A DNA stretch of 64,000 nt from an uncultured bacterium. Its GTDB lineage: Bacteria > Vulcanimicrobiota > Xenobia > Xenobiales > Xenobiaceae. This document shows, in pieces, positions 27,011-35,055 of the stretch. Both the position numbers and the translations under genes were made by a program. The stretch is taken from contig CAKUDB010000005.1 in NCBI GenBank assembly GCA_934644775.1, positions 1 through 64,000 of the forward strand. Reading direction: 5' to 3'. Under the pieces are notes generated by a model. That model worked only from the letters and a program-made list of their open reading frames with translations, was not told the origin of the DNA and searched no databases. How positions within the stretch are numbered: position 1 is the first letter of the stretch; every line of letters starts with the position of its first letter.

Positions 27011-28276
27011 TTAGCCGTTGTCACGGTAGCTTCTGCTGCTACCTATCTTGCTACTTCCGGCCAGAATTGACCTAGAAGAAGCCGGAGCATAGGTGCGCCT
27101 TGCCCCCTCTTGCCCACGATAGATACGGAACTTCCCATATCCTGGAGCCGAACGCCTCTTCTCTGGTGTAGGATTGGAGACGGCTCGAGTCGATGTCTGG
27201 AGGCTATCGGAAGTATCTTTTCTACTTCTTCTGGCTACTGGAACAGAGCCTCTGGCAGAAGGCTTAGCCTTGCCACTAGCCGTCCGTGAGCCGCGCTGTC
27301 CACTCTCACGACAGGCAAAACCTCCGAAAGAGCGCCCTTTACTGCGTTTGGCCCGTCCAGAACGCTCAGAATCTGTAGTAGAACGCCCTTTCCTTACAGT
27401 GCCGTAACTGGCCAAACGGCGCTTTTCAGTCGGCTCCGTATTCTTCTCCAAAGTAGATTCCACCCAACGCATTTCCTCATAACGGAAATCACGACACTGA
27501 CCGGGAACCATACCCGTTAAGGCTACAGGGCCAAAGCCCCACAGGAGCAAACGCAAAACAGGATTGCCCAAAGAAGCGGAAACTTTGCGCACACCGCGAC
27601 TATTACCAGACAAAGTTCGCAGCTCTACCCAAGCAGTAGGAATACTTCTGCGCTTGCGGATAGGCACGCTGCGCGAAGGCAATTTAGGAGGGGCAATAAT
27701 TTCGGCCTCTACGTTTTCGACTCTGCCTCCCTCAATTAAGCATACCCCTTCATGCCAAGCCTCAATAGCCTCAGGGCTGGGAATATCTTCCGTCTGAATA
27801 AGAAAAGTTCGCAACTCTGAGCAAAGAGGATGGGTAAGGATAGCCCTAAAGACAGGATTGTTAGTCAGAATCATCAGCCCTTCGGCTTCTTTATCCAAAA
27901 TATTGACCGGACGCACTTCGGGAACGTCGATATAATAATCGAGCTCGCCTTCGGTGCGCTCACCGGTAAACCTTACATCTACCCCGCAAGGCTTCCAAAA
28001 AGCTAAATAGCGGTATTGTTTTTCCGCTTTGGCGGTAGTATCGGTACGCCTTATGCCAGGCATATCGGCATAATGGCGACCGCTCATACGAAAAGACCGT
28101 ACGCTACGACCACCGGAGACATTTAGACGTTCTCCGGAAGTGTCGGCTCCGTATCGGCCTCGACGTCTTAAAGATGCGCTCTGACGCGCCCGGCCTACAG
28201 CCGACCGAGCTTCTCCGCCGGTAGCGCTGCGGCCCGCTGCAGGCGAGCCGTAGTGGTTACGATTTCTATTTTGCAA
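27011..28276 (-). CDS. RluE/RsuA-family pseudouridine synthase with basic tails
   Basis: Isomerises a uridine in rRNA. The catalytic core occupies about residues 98-270: FWKPCGVDVRFT, then the catalytic Asp in VNILDKEAEGLMILTN (usual R-L-D reads I-L-D here), RTFLIQ, and WVELRTLSGNSRGVRKVSAS. It is closest in pattern to the RluE branch. Both ends are long, low-complexity Arg/Ser/Gly-rich tails, about 95 residues before and 150 after the core, likely disordered and RNA-binding. No S4 domain. It begins 1 bp after the stop of the acidic unknown protein, so the two are co-translated. Confidence 0.82.
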   Translation of the reverse strand: MQNRNRNHYGSPAAGRSATGGEARSAVGRARQSASLRRRGRYGADTSGERLNVSGGRSVRSFRMSGRHYADMPGIRRTDTTAKAEKQYRYLAFWKPCGVDVRFTGERTEGELDYYIDVPEVRPVNILDKEAEGLMILTNNPVFRAILTHPLCSELRTFLIQTEDIPSPEAIEAWHEGVCLIEGGRVENVEAEIIAPPKLPSRSVPIRKRRSIPTAWVELRTLSGNSRGVRKVSASLGNPVLRLLLWGFGPVALTGMVPGQCRDFRYEEMRWVESTLEKNTEPTEKRRLASYGTVRKGRSTTDSERSGRAKRSKGRSFGGFACRESGQRGSRTASGKAKPSARGSVPVARRSRKDTSDSLQTSTRAVSNPTPEKRRSAPGYGKFRIYRGQEGARRTYAPASSRSILAGSSKIGSSRSYRDNG

Positions 28277-28277
28277 A

Positions 28278-29174
28278 TTAACCTGCCGCCGAAGTCGCTA
28301 TTTCACGATCGGCATCAATATAAGTCTGTGCCACGGCCTGCAAGGACTCGTCGTCCCAACCGGCAGCGAGGTCACGTAACTTCTCGGCAAAAGCGGCCTT
28401 GGGATCTAAACCGTTAGCACCGGCCCAGTTCTGTACGGCATCTTTCATTTCGGAGACGATGGCTTGACGATCTTCGGGCAGATTGCTTATGGCATTATTG
28501 ATATAATTTTCAGCCATACTCTGCTTATCTTGAGCGCCGATCTCTTCTTCAGATTCGGCGATCATAGGTTTATTTTGACTGTCGTGAATATCTAAAATGC
28601 CGACATTTTGAGCAGGAGTAAATTCAATCTGGTTGACCCCTTCAACGGGGGTCAAGGCAGCCAAAGCTTCGGTGGGACGACTCCCATGGATCATATTAGA
28701 GACGTAATTTTTAGCAGGCTCTAAGCTGCGAGCCGGGACATCATTTAAGATCTCTTTGGCAGCCATAGTATCATCGTCCATACGTTTGAGACGGTTGATA
28801 TCTTCAGCCTTAATATTATCACCCAACTCGTGAGTAGGAACTTCACCTAAAGCGCCATACTGATCCTGATCATCACGGAACTTGCGCTCTCTAATTTCCT
28901 CGTCATCATCGCCATAAGAATCTTCTAAGATTTCGCTGAGGCTACCGGATTGAGCGGCGTTCTTGGTCATCTCATCGGCTTCGGGAGTTTCATCCATCTG
29001 ACCGGTCAGAGATAACTGAACATTGTCGCGAACCTCATGCTGGGTGGTCTCGTCCTGTTTCTGAGTGACCTCTTTCTGAGAGCGAACAGTACCGAAACCG
29101 ATGTGGCTCAGGTTTCTGGTAGCCTGAGTCTGAAACATACTAGTTGAAGGGTCCAAACCCCGCATTGCGTCCAT
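28278..29174 (-). CDS. Acidic hypothetical protein, co-operonic with pseudouridine synthase
   Basis: I do not recognise this 298-residue protein. It is strongly acidic, with an EDSYGDDDEE stretch, no signal peptide and no membrane segment. Predicted disordered N-terminal half (Gln/Thr/Glu-rich) and a more helical C-terminal half (ENYINNAISNLPEDRQ through KLRDLAAGW). The ATG has GGAGGATT upstream. Its stop is 1 bp from the start of the strongly basic pseudouridine synthase. The opposite charges and tight coupling suggest the two may bind each other; that is inference. Confidence 0.65.
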   Translation of the reverse strand: MDAMRGLDPSTSMFQTQATRNLSHIGFGTVRSQKEVTQKQDETTQHEVRDNVQLSLTGQMDETPEADEMTKNAAQSGSLSEILEDSYGDDDEEIRERKFRDDQDQYGALGEVPTHELGDNIKAEDINRLKRMDDDTMAAKEILNDVPARSLEPAKNYVSNMIHGSRPTEALAALTPVEGVNQIEFTPAQNVGILDIHDSQNKPMIAESEEEIGAQDKQSMAENYINNAISNLPEDRQAIVSEMKDAVQNWAGANGLDPKAAFAEKLRDLAAGWDDESLQAVAQTYIDADREIATSAAG

Positions 29175-29322
29175 GACTAATCCTCCGATGTATAACTATC
29201 TACCCTGAATTGTAAAATTTTCCATGCAGAAGTGAATATCTTTTATGTTAAAAAATCAACAACTCCCCAAATAACGCCCTGCGAGCCGAGAAAGTCCCTG
29301 TTGGCTTCTTCATTTAGATAAA

Positions 29323-29359
29323 AAAATCTTGCCTAGTTGCCAATTTAGACCAAGATTTT
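29323..29359. promoter_or_regulatory. Inverted repeat, possible operator
   Basis: AAAATCTTG (29323-29331) and CAAGATTTT (29351-29359) are perfect 9-bp complements. The left arm is just upstream of a -35-like TTGCCA and the right arm ends 2 bases before a -10-like TATAAA. A bound repressor would cover the promoter. It could also form a hairpin if transcribed from further upstream. Confidence 0.45.
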
Positions 29360-29366
29360 CTATAAA
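29337..29366 (+). promoter_or_regulatory. Sigma70-like promoter for the B3/B4-domain gene
   Basis: TTGCCA (29337-29342), 18 bp, TATAAA (29361-29366): each box differs from consensus at one position. This would give a leader of roughly 115 bases before the GTG at 29491. Confidence 0.4.
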
Positions 29367-29490
29367 TTGCTTTTTAACCAACTACCAGACTACTAAGGGG
29401 AAAGATTATTCTCATGCAGAAAAGGCCTCCCCATTTAACGTATCCATAAAAAATGGCCAAAAAATAATCAAAAGAATTTAGGAGGTGGCT

Positions 29491-30162
29491 GTGGAGGTCG
29501 TTCAAGCTTATCATCCCTTACTACAAACTATAATGTTTACTACTGAGTTTCCCCGCCCTTTGAAGGAGATGGCCAGCCCCGATTGGCTTAAGCATTTGCT
29601 CACTTTAGAGGGGGAAGCCGAGCGTCCCCAAGGAGAGCTGCCTCCCAGAGAAGAGATTTTCAAAAGTTATCGCTCCTTGTTGCGTTGGGGCGGTTTTAAG
29701 CCTAGTGGTCGCAGTAAGCCGGCCGCCGAGTATTTAGTAAAAGCGGCTGCTGCCGGTGAATTAAATTCTATCAACGCCGCAGTAGACGTGCTTAATGGCG
29801 TATCTTTACACCTAGGTTTACCTATAGGAGTTATAGATTTAGATCTGTGCCGACCTCCGCTGCATATAGACTTGGGTAATGAGGGCGAATCTTATATATT
29901 TAATAAATCAGGCCAAGAGATGGCCCTAAAAGGGCTTATTGTCCTGCGCGATCAAGAAGGCCCCTGTGCCAATCCGGTTAAAGATTCACAACGGACTAAA
30001 ACTAGTGACGAAACTAAACGTACCCTCACTATAGTGTGGGGCAACAGAGAATGTTTAGCCCCAGCCCTTATGGCTGTACAGTGGCAAAAAGAGTTGCTAG
30101 TAAAACTTGGGGCCAAGGTAGAAGACGTAAAGACGATTTTTGAGCCAGCTGAAGAAGCTTAG
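29491..30162 (+). CDS. B3/B4 (PheRS beta-like) domain protein
   Basis: A 223-residue cytoplasmic protein made of the B3/B4 domain known from the phenylalanyl-tRNA synthetase beta subunit. Evidence is the run NSINAAVDVLNGVSLHLGLP and the late motif NPVKDSQRTKTSDETKRTL, which match stand-alone B3/B4 proteins. Such proteins are suspected of tRNA or mis-acylated tRNA editing, without firm proof. I chose GTG 29491 since AGGAGGTG lies at 29480-29487. The GTG at 29485 overlaps that site. Confidence 0.75.
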   Translation: MEVVQAYHPLLQTIMFTTEFPRPLKEMASPDWLKHLLTLEGEAERPQGELPPREEIFKSYRSLLRWGGFKPSGRSKPAAEYLVKAAAAGELNSINAAVDVLNGVSLHLGLPIGVIDLDLCRPPLHIDLGNEGESYIFNKSGQEMALKGLIVLRDQEGPCANPVKDSQRTKTSDETKRTLTIVWGNRECLAPALMAVQWQKELLVKLGAKVEDVKTIFEPAEEA

Positions 30163-30259
30163 CTTTGCAAAAATTAGCCTATCGCCAGCTTGGGGGATAA
30201 ACTTCACCACTTAACGAACATTAGCAGCAACTTTGACCAATGCGAGGTGAATACAGCAT

Positions 30260-30637
30260 ATGTCCAAATCTATCTTACGTTTTGGCCTTATTATCTTAGC
30301 ATCCGCCATTTTGACTGGATGTACGGGTAATGACGAGAATAACCCCGGTCGTTATTATTTAGAAAGCAACCGCCCTTGCCCTATCGAGCAAGTGGCTCAA
30401 AAATTGCCTTCAGATATACTTCCCCAAGAGACTACCGTCAAGATATACGCTTACCATAACGGTCAAACCCAATTGGTAAAGACGGCCACTTACGCGGCCA
30501 ACACAGTCAATAGCGCCAAAATATTGCAAGATTTACCTACTTCTGGCCATTACTACTTAGAAGCTCAGCTTAAGGGCTCGACCCGTACTTTAACTTATAA
30601 GGCCGAATTAAATGACGCCCAAATAACTTTGCGCTAA
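30260..30637 (+). CDS. Small lipoprotein of unknown function
   Basis: A 125-residue lipoprotein. The N-terminal hydrophobic stretch ends in the lipobox LTGC with Cys21 as the lipidation site, followed by TGNDENN; Asn/Asp-rich spacing suggests a membrane-tethered, periplasmic protein. The body looks like a small beta-sandwich (TTVKIYAYHNGQTQLVK, TRTLTYKAELND). GAGGTGAA precedes the ATG. No domain recognised. Followed by a strong terminator. Confidence 0.7.
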   Translation: MSKSILRFGLIILASAILTGCTGNDENNPGRYYLESNRPCPIEQVAQKLPSDILPQETTVKIYAYHNGQTQLVKTATYAANTVNSAKILQDLPTSGHYYLEAQLKGSTRTLTYKAELNDAQITLR

Positions 30638-30673
30638 GCCAAGTGGACTCTGCACTAGGCCTAAAAAATAAAT

Positions 30674-30720
30674 AACAACGCCCCCTACTTTCAATGCAAA
30701 TAGGAGGCGTTGTTTCTTTT
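30674..30720. terminator. Bidirectional terminator, lipoprotein / amidase
   Basis: AACAACGCC (30674-30682) pairs with GGCGTTGTT (30706-30714), extended by CCTA/TAGG. T-rich tails exist on both strands between convergent genes. Confidence 0.85.
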
Positions 30721-30741
30721 AGAAAAAAGAGAGCCTAGCTT

Positions 30742-32568
30742 TTAAGGGGCTGAACGCACAAGGCGACCACTAATATCGCTACTTCCGCTACTTTGGCTGA
30801 CAAATTCATTTAGCGCTTGGGCTAGTTCCTCAGCAATAGTTTGGCGGCAACCTTGGTCAGCCAACTTCATTCCATCTTCATAGTTAGTCAAGTAGGCCAT
30901 CTCCACCAATACAGCCGGCATATCGGTATTGCGCAAAACATAAAAACCTTCACGCAAATTACCTATTTGGTAGAAACCTAACGAGCTAAGCGAAAATTCC
31001 AAAGCCTTAGCCAGCTGACGATCTTCGGGTTTGAACCAGTAAACGGAACTTCCGTTGGGAATAGACGAAACACTGGCATTACAATGTAAGCTAATAAAGA
31101 AATCGGCACCGATATTGTTAGCAATGTCACAGCGAGATTGCAACTCTACCGAATCTGGCGATCCTAACCAACTGACATCTCGATCGCTATCGCGAGTCAG
31201 AACGACTTCCCAACCTTCGCTTTCTAAAAGATCGCGTAAACGCATAGCCACATCTAAGGTAATTTGCTTTTCATATACGCCTAAACGACGACTATAACAA
31301 CCAGGATCGCCGCCACCGTGGCCGGGATCGATAACAATAACGCCACGCTTGTCAATAAAGCCTAAAGTGTTACCTTGACCGCTAAGTTGATCCTTTTGCG
31401 CTAAAGAAGGCGCATTGCCCTTAAAAAAGCGCACCGCCATAGTGGTATTCAATTTATTTTCAGGGAAATTAAAAGCTGTACCCTCTTTTAAAAGGAAATC
31501 TAAGCGCAAAATAGGATGTTGAGCGCTGCCTACCTGAGTAGCTTGGGTTTTGAAGAAAAACTTACTAGAGTCGACGGGCATTTTGACAGCGCTATCGCTG
31601 TCGACATTATCCAAATAGAGGCAAAGTTTTTGACAATCACTACAATAATGCCAAAAATAGCGGAAAGGATCTGAAGAAGTTATTAAAAGATCTTCAGCTT
31701 CGGAGGCGTCTTCCGCCCCACTAACAGTCTCAGTTTCCAAGCAAGTTAAGGCTGAAGGCTCGTTTTGCACCGCAGAAAGGGAAAATTGGGGCGAACAAAC
31801 TACACTGAGCGATCTATTATCAAAGGATTCGCGCAAAATTGGTAACCAGTGGGTCGGCAACTTATAAGTTAAAGTAAGGCTAGACTTGCCATTATCATTC
31901 TCTTGCTCAGCTAGCACAGTTATATGGCCTAAGTGGAGCTGGTTCTCTTTTTCTCCCCAAACACTATTATCGAAGCGAACAGTTACCGACTGGGAGTCGG
32001 ATTTTACTACTTGGAAATGGGGGCGGAAGTCAAAATTAAGCGTCAACTTGGTACCGTCAGCATCGTTTTTGAGTACGGGAGCATAAACCTTATGGGCCAA
32101 GTTAGTTATGGGGCCCCTATCCTCTTCCGAAGTAGCCGAGGCCAAATCCAGCAATTGCATAAAAAGCTGGGGCTCTAAAAGACGCCGTCCCGAATCGATG
32201 TGCATAAGGCCCCTAGCTTTAATAACTTCTTTATTGGGGCCGATTATTTCTTGGTTATCGGCAGAAACTGTCCACTGAGCATTAGTAGAAAAGACCATGA
32301 GAGTTGAGCCACTACTCGACCAACTGAAACGGCGACCAGATTTGGCTATGAGGCGATCCGCTTCTTCGTTGCCCATAAGCAGAAAGAGACGCTCTTCCTT
32401 AGCTTTGGCCCCAGTTTCAGGTAGAGATAAAGTTAGGTACGGTATGGAATAACTAAGACCATCGAGCTCAAAAACTTTATTTCCGTTGAGATTTTGAGCC
32501 TGAGCCGGAATCAAGGCGCAGCTTAAAAATAAACTGACAATAAAAACCAACAAATAAATTTTTTTCAT
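30742..32568 (-). CDS. N-acetylmuramoyl-L-alanine amidase (AmiC-type, Amidase_3)
   Basis: Zinc amidase that cuts the peptide stem from peptidoglycan. A signal peptide cleaves after PAQA (residue 24). About 380 residues of beta-rich N-terminal sequence follow; they probably include an AMIN-like targeting domain. The catalytic domain begins near residue 410: IDPGHGG (zinc His417), VYEKQITLD (Glu), ISLHCNAS (His) and VEMAYLTN (catalytic Glu). At 608 residues it is longer than E. coli AmiC, owing to the N-terminal part. The start has only a weak ribosome site. Confidence 0.9.
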   Translation of the reverse strand: MKKIYLLVFIVSLFLSCALIPAQAQNLNGNKVFELDGLSYSIPYLTLSLPETGAKAKEERLFLLMGNEEADRLIAKSGRRFSWSSSGSTLMVFSTNAQWTVSADNQEIIGPNKEVIKARGLMHIDSGRRLLEPQLFMQLLDLASATSEEDRGPITNLAHKVYAPVLKNDADGTKLTLNFDFRPHFQVVKSDSQSVTVRFDNSVWGEKENQLHLGHITVLAEQENDNGKSSLTLTYKLPTHWLPILRESFDNRSLSVVCSPQFSLSAVQNEPSALTCLETETVSGAEDASEAEDLLITSSDPFRYFWHYCSDCQKLCLYLDNVDSDSAVKMPVDSSKFFFKTQATQVGSAQHPILRLDFLLKEGTAFNFPENKLNTTMAVRFFKGNAPSLAQKDQLSGQGNTLGFIDKRGVIVIDPGHGGGDPGCYSRRLGVYEKQITLDVAMRLRDLLESEGWEVVLTRDSDRDVSWLGSPDSVELQSRCDIANNIGADFFISLHCNASVSSIPNGSSVYWFKPEDRQLAKALEFSLSSLGFYQIGNLREGFYVLRNTDMPAVLVEMAYLTNYEDGMKLADQGCRQTIAEELAQALNEFVSQSSGSSDISGRLVRSAP

Positions 32569-32656
32569 AATATTAAGTCCGAATCGATCTAGCTTTTTTC
32601 CTTGTGGACAGTGATTTTTTTATTGCGACCACTGCGGTAAAAAAAAGATTACAAAC

Positions 32657-32690
32657 CAAAAAAAAAAGAAGACAGCGTGCACTATCTTCT
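32657..32690 (-). terminator. Terminator downstream of initiator tRNA
   Basis: AGAAGACAG (32667-32675) and CTATCTTCT (32682-32690) form a stem with one G-T pair on the minus strand, followed by T10. Confidence 0.85.
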
Positions 32691-32694
32691 CAAT

Positions 32695-32771
<77 letters not shown>

Positions 32772-32870
32772 ATATTTACTTATCGCGTTTGCGGTATCTC
32801 TCAACCGCTCTTGGAGTATACATATAGATAAAGTTGTTGTCAACCCATTCTCACCCAAAAGCTAAAAAAA

Positions 32871-33362
32871 TTATTTTTTATCCCCAGAGTTCTCCTCTTC
32901 CGCCTCTTCCATCTTAGCCGCTCCAGAAACGGCTCTTACCATAACAAAGACTATAGCGCCCAAAATAAAATAGGGCACAAGCAAAGCTATAATGTAAGCA
33001 ATTTGGGCTCGGTTGCTATAAGAGCTAGAATATTGCTCGATACCGGTTAGAGGCACATTATATTTAAGCAATAAATCTATGGTGTAATTGTCGGAGACGC
33101 TACGCACAAAATAAGCTTTTTCTTTATTCTTTACATAGAGAACGTCGCGGTACATCTCAACCGAAACGATATGGCCATCTTTAACCTCTTGGACAAATTG
33201 GTTGTAATTCTTCTCTAAAGTGGGCGACCCGGCGCGGCGGTGCCAACTGGCTATAGCTAAAGTTAAGCAAAAAGACAAAATAGCTAGAACGACGATCGAT
33301 AAGCCGATTATTTTGGGCAAAGGTACTTTATTTTTAGAATATTTTCTCTTAGTTCCGACCAT
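32871..33362 (-). CDS. Stand-alone FtsH periplasmic-domain-like membrane protein
   Basis: A 163-residue membrane protein with two hydrophobic segments (about 17-40 and 118-145). The segment between them resembles the periplasmic domain of FtsH: YNQFVQEVKDGHIVSVEMYRD, then a short beta region and TIDLLLKYNVPL. The AAA+ ATPase and zinc protease that follow in FtsH are absent. Instead the protein ends in a short acidic tail (EEAEEENSGDKK), with a normal stop and no remnant downstream. It is therefore a complete short gene, not a visible truncation. It might join or regulate FtsH hexamers; this is inference. Confidence 0.7.
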   Translation of the reverse strand: MVGTKRKYSKNKVPLPKIIGLSIVVLAILSFCLTLAIASWHRRAGSPTLEKNYNQFVQEVKDGHIVSVEMYRDVLYVKNKEKAYFVRSVSDNYTIDLLLKYNVPLTGIEQYSSSYSNRAQIAYIIALLVPYFILGAIVFVMVRAVSGAAKMEEAEEENSGDKK

Positions 33363-33476
33363 GCAAACTCTCTTAAGATAATGTGTCTCCTACTTAATAA
33401 AAGCAATAAAAGCCCCAAATCCTGTAAAAGGCCACAAACGCGCCCCCCGGCGCTATTCTCACGAAACTATTTATTA

Positions 33477-33527
33477 CCCTGCCTTAGCAAAAAGCTTGGT
33501 AGCTTATTTTTATAGCTACAGGCAGGG
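33477..33527 (+). promoter_or_regulatory. Hairpin in the nhaA leader
   Basis: CCCTGCC (33477-33483) pairs with GGCAGGG (33521-33527), and inside it GTAGCT (33499-33504) pairs with AGCTAC (33514-33519). It ends 73 bases before the nhaA start and lacks a T-run, so it may be a leader structure rather than a terminator. Confidence 0.4.
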
Positions 33528-33600
33528 AATTGGGGCCAAACTCAAAAAAAAATCGCGATTAGCGAAGTGAGGGGGAATTGGCAAAATTGGAGATGGATAC

Positions 33601-35055
33601 ATGAGCAAAAAAAAAATAGTAAAAGATGTAACCAAAGCCAATAAGATACGCAACAGCAAAACCAACATGAAGCTGGCTGCGCCCTTAGAAGCGGTACTTA
33701 GCCCTATAAACGGCTTTATGGAGATGGAAACTTCCGGAGGCATCGTCCTGTTATTGGCTACCATAGTAGCCCTTATCTGGGCCAACTCCAATCCCGAAAG
33801 CTACCTAGGCTTTTGGGGAACTCACGCCCGAGTAAGTATAGGCGTTTTTAGCTTAGAACACACTTTGTTAGAGTGGGTCAACGACGGCTTAATGGCTATC
33901 TTCTTCCTCCAAGTGGGTTTAGAAATAAAACGAGAGATGCAGGTAGGCGATCTCTCCAGTTTTGGTCAGGCCATCTTGCCAGTCATTGCCGCAGCTGGAG
34001 GTATGTTGGTACCGGCTATTCTCTTTAGCCTTTGTGCCATAGGTACACCCTACACTCACGGCTGGGGCATCCCTGTAGCTACCGACATTGCTTTTGCTTT
34101 AGGCGTAATTACTATGTTGGGCAAACGAGTCCCCAACAGTTTGAAAGTCTTCTTAGTAGCTTTGGCTATTGCCGACGACTTAGGTGCCGTTTTGGTAATT
34201 GCTTTATTCTACAGCAGCAATATTAACTTAACTGCTTTAATTTCTGCTTTGGCAGTATTTGCTATTTTGCTCCTTATCAACAAACTCGGAATCCGCTCTC
34301 TGATTGCCTATTCTTTGGGCGGCGTTGCTCTCTGGCTTTGTGTACTCCATTCCGGCATTCACGCCTCTTTGGCCGGCGTAATGTTAGCTATTACCATTCC
34401 TACCTGGACAGCTTTAGATAAAGATCGTTTAGCCAAAGCTATCTCTACCGTTCGCAACACTTTAGAGAAGCGCCCCAACAACGAAGAGGGAGCTATTGGC
34501 GATACTAAAGTTATTTCTGCAGTGGAGTTTTTACATGAAAATGCCTCCAAAGCTTTACCTCCTTTGATAATTATGGAGCATTCTATCGCCACTTTCGTCT
34601 CCATGATTATTATGCCGCTCTTTGCTTTAGCTAACAGTGGCGTCATTATTACCAAACTCGATCCGGGCTTCTTAAGCGATACTATTACTCACGGAATAGC
34701 TTTAGGTTTGATTGTGGGCAAGCCGGTAGGTATTACTTTAGGAACTTACCTTACTATTAAGTGTGGCTTAGCCAAATTGCCTCGCGGTGCCAACTGGATC
34801 CAGCTTTTTGGGGCCGGTATGCTCGGCGGTATCGGCTTTACTATGGCCTTATTCGTCTCTAACCTGGCTTTAGGCTCCGGCTCCCACTTGGATACAGCCA
34901 AATTGGCTATCCTTTGCTCGTCTACTATGGCCGGTATTTTAGGTTTCGTTTGGCTTTATCTCCATCCCCAAAAAACTGACGGACAAGATGGCCAATCGGC
35001 TCCTTCTAAGCAAGATAAAGCTGCCCCTAAAGCGACAGCTCCAGCCAAAGCTTAG
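33601..35055 (+). CDS. nhaA: Na+/H+ antiporter NhaA
   Basis: Expels sodium in exchange for protons across the inner membrane. About 12 hydrophobic helices; the ion site is the Asp pair Asp192-Asp193 in ALAIADDLGAVLV, and Asp162 in PVATDIAFALG matches another conserved residue. At 484 residues it is about 95 longer than E. coli NhaA. The extra length is a Lys-rich N-terminal tail of about 25 residues, a longer cytoplasmic loop (EKRPNNEEGAIGDTK) and an Ala/Lys/Pro-rich C-tail. GGAGATGG precedes the ATG. Its stop overlaps the smc stop by 3 bases. Confidence 0.95.
   Translation: MSKKKIVKDVTKANKIRNSKTNMKLAAPLEAVLSPINGFMEMETSGGIVLLLATIVALIWANSNPESYLGFWGTHARVSIGVFSLEHTLLEWVNDGLMAIFFLQVGLEIKREMQVGDLSSFGQAILPVIAAAGGMLVPAILFSLCAIGTPYTHGWGIPVATDIAFALGVITMLGKRVPNSLKVFLVALAIADDLGAVLVIALFYSSNINLTALISALAVFAILLLINKLGIRSLIAYSLGGVALWLCVLHSGIHASLAGVMLAITIPTWTALDKDRLAKAISTVRNTLEKRPNNEEGAIGDTKVISAVEFLHENASKALPPLIIMEHSIATFVSMIIMPLFALANSGVIITKLDPGFLSDTITHGIALGLIVGKPVGITLGTYLTIKCGLAKLPRGANWIQLFGAGMLGGIGFTMALFVSNLALGSGSHLDTAKLAILCSSTMAGILGFVWLYLHPQKTDGQDGQSAPSKQDKAAPKATAPAKA

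Noticed and set aside
32781..32870. Remnant of an FtsH AAA+ domain downstream of the lone FtsH outer domain
   Set aside because: The gap is only about 90 bp before initiator tRNA and shows no ATPase-like coding, so the short gene is not a visible pseudogene.
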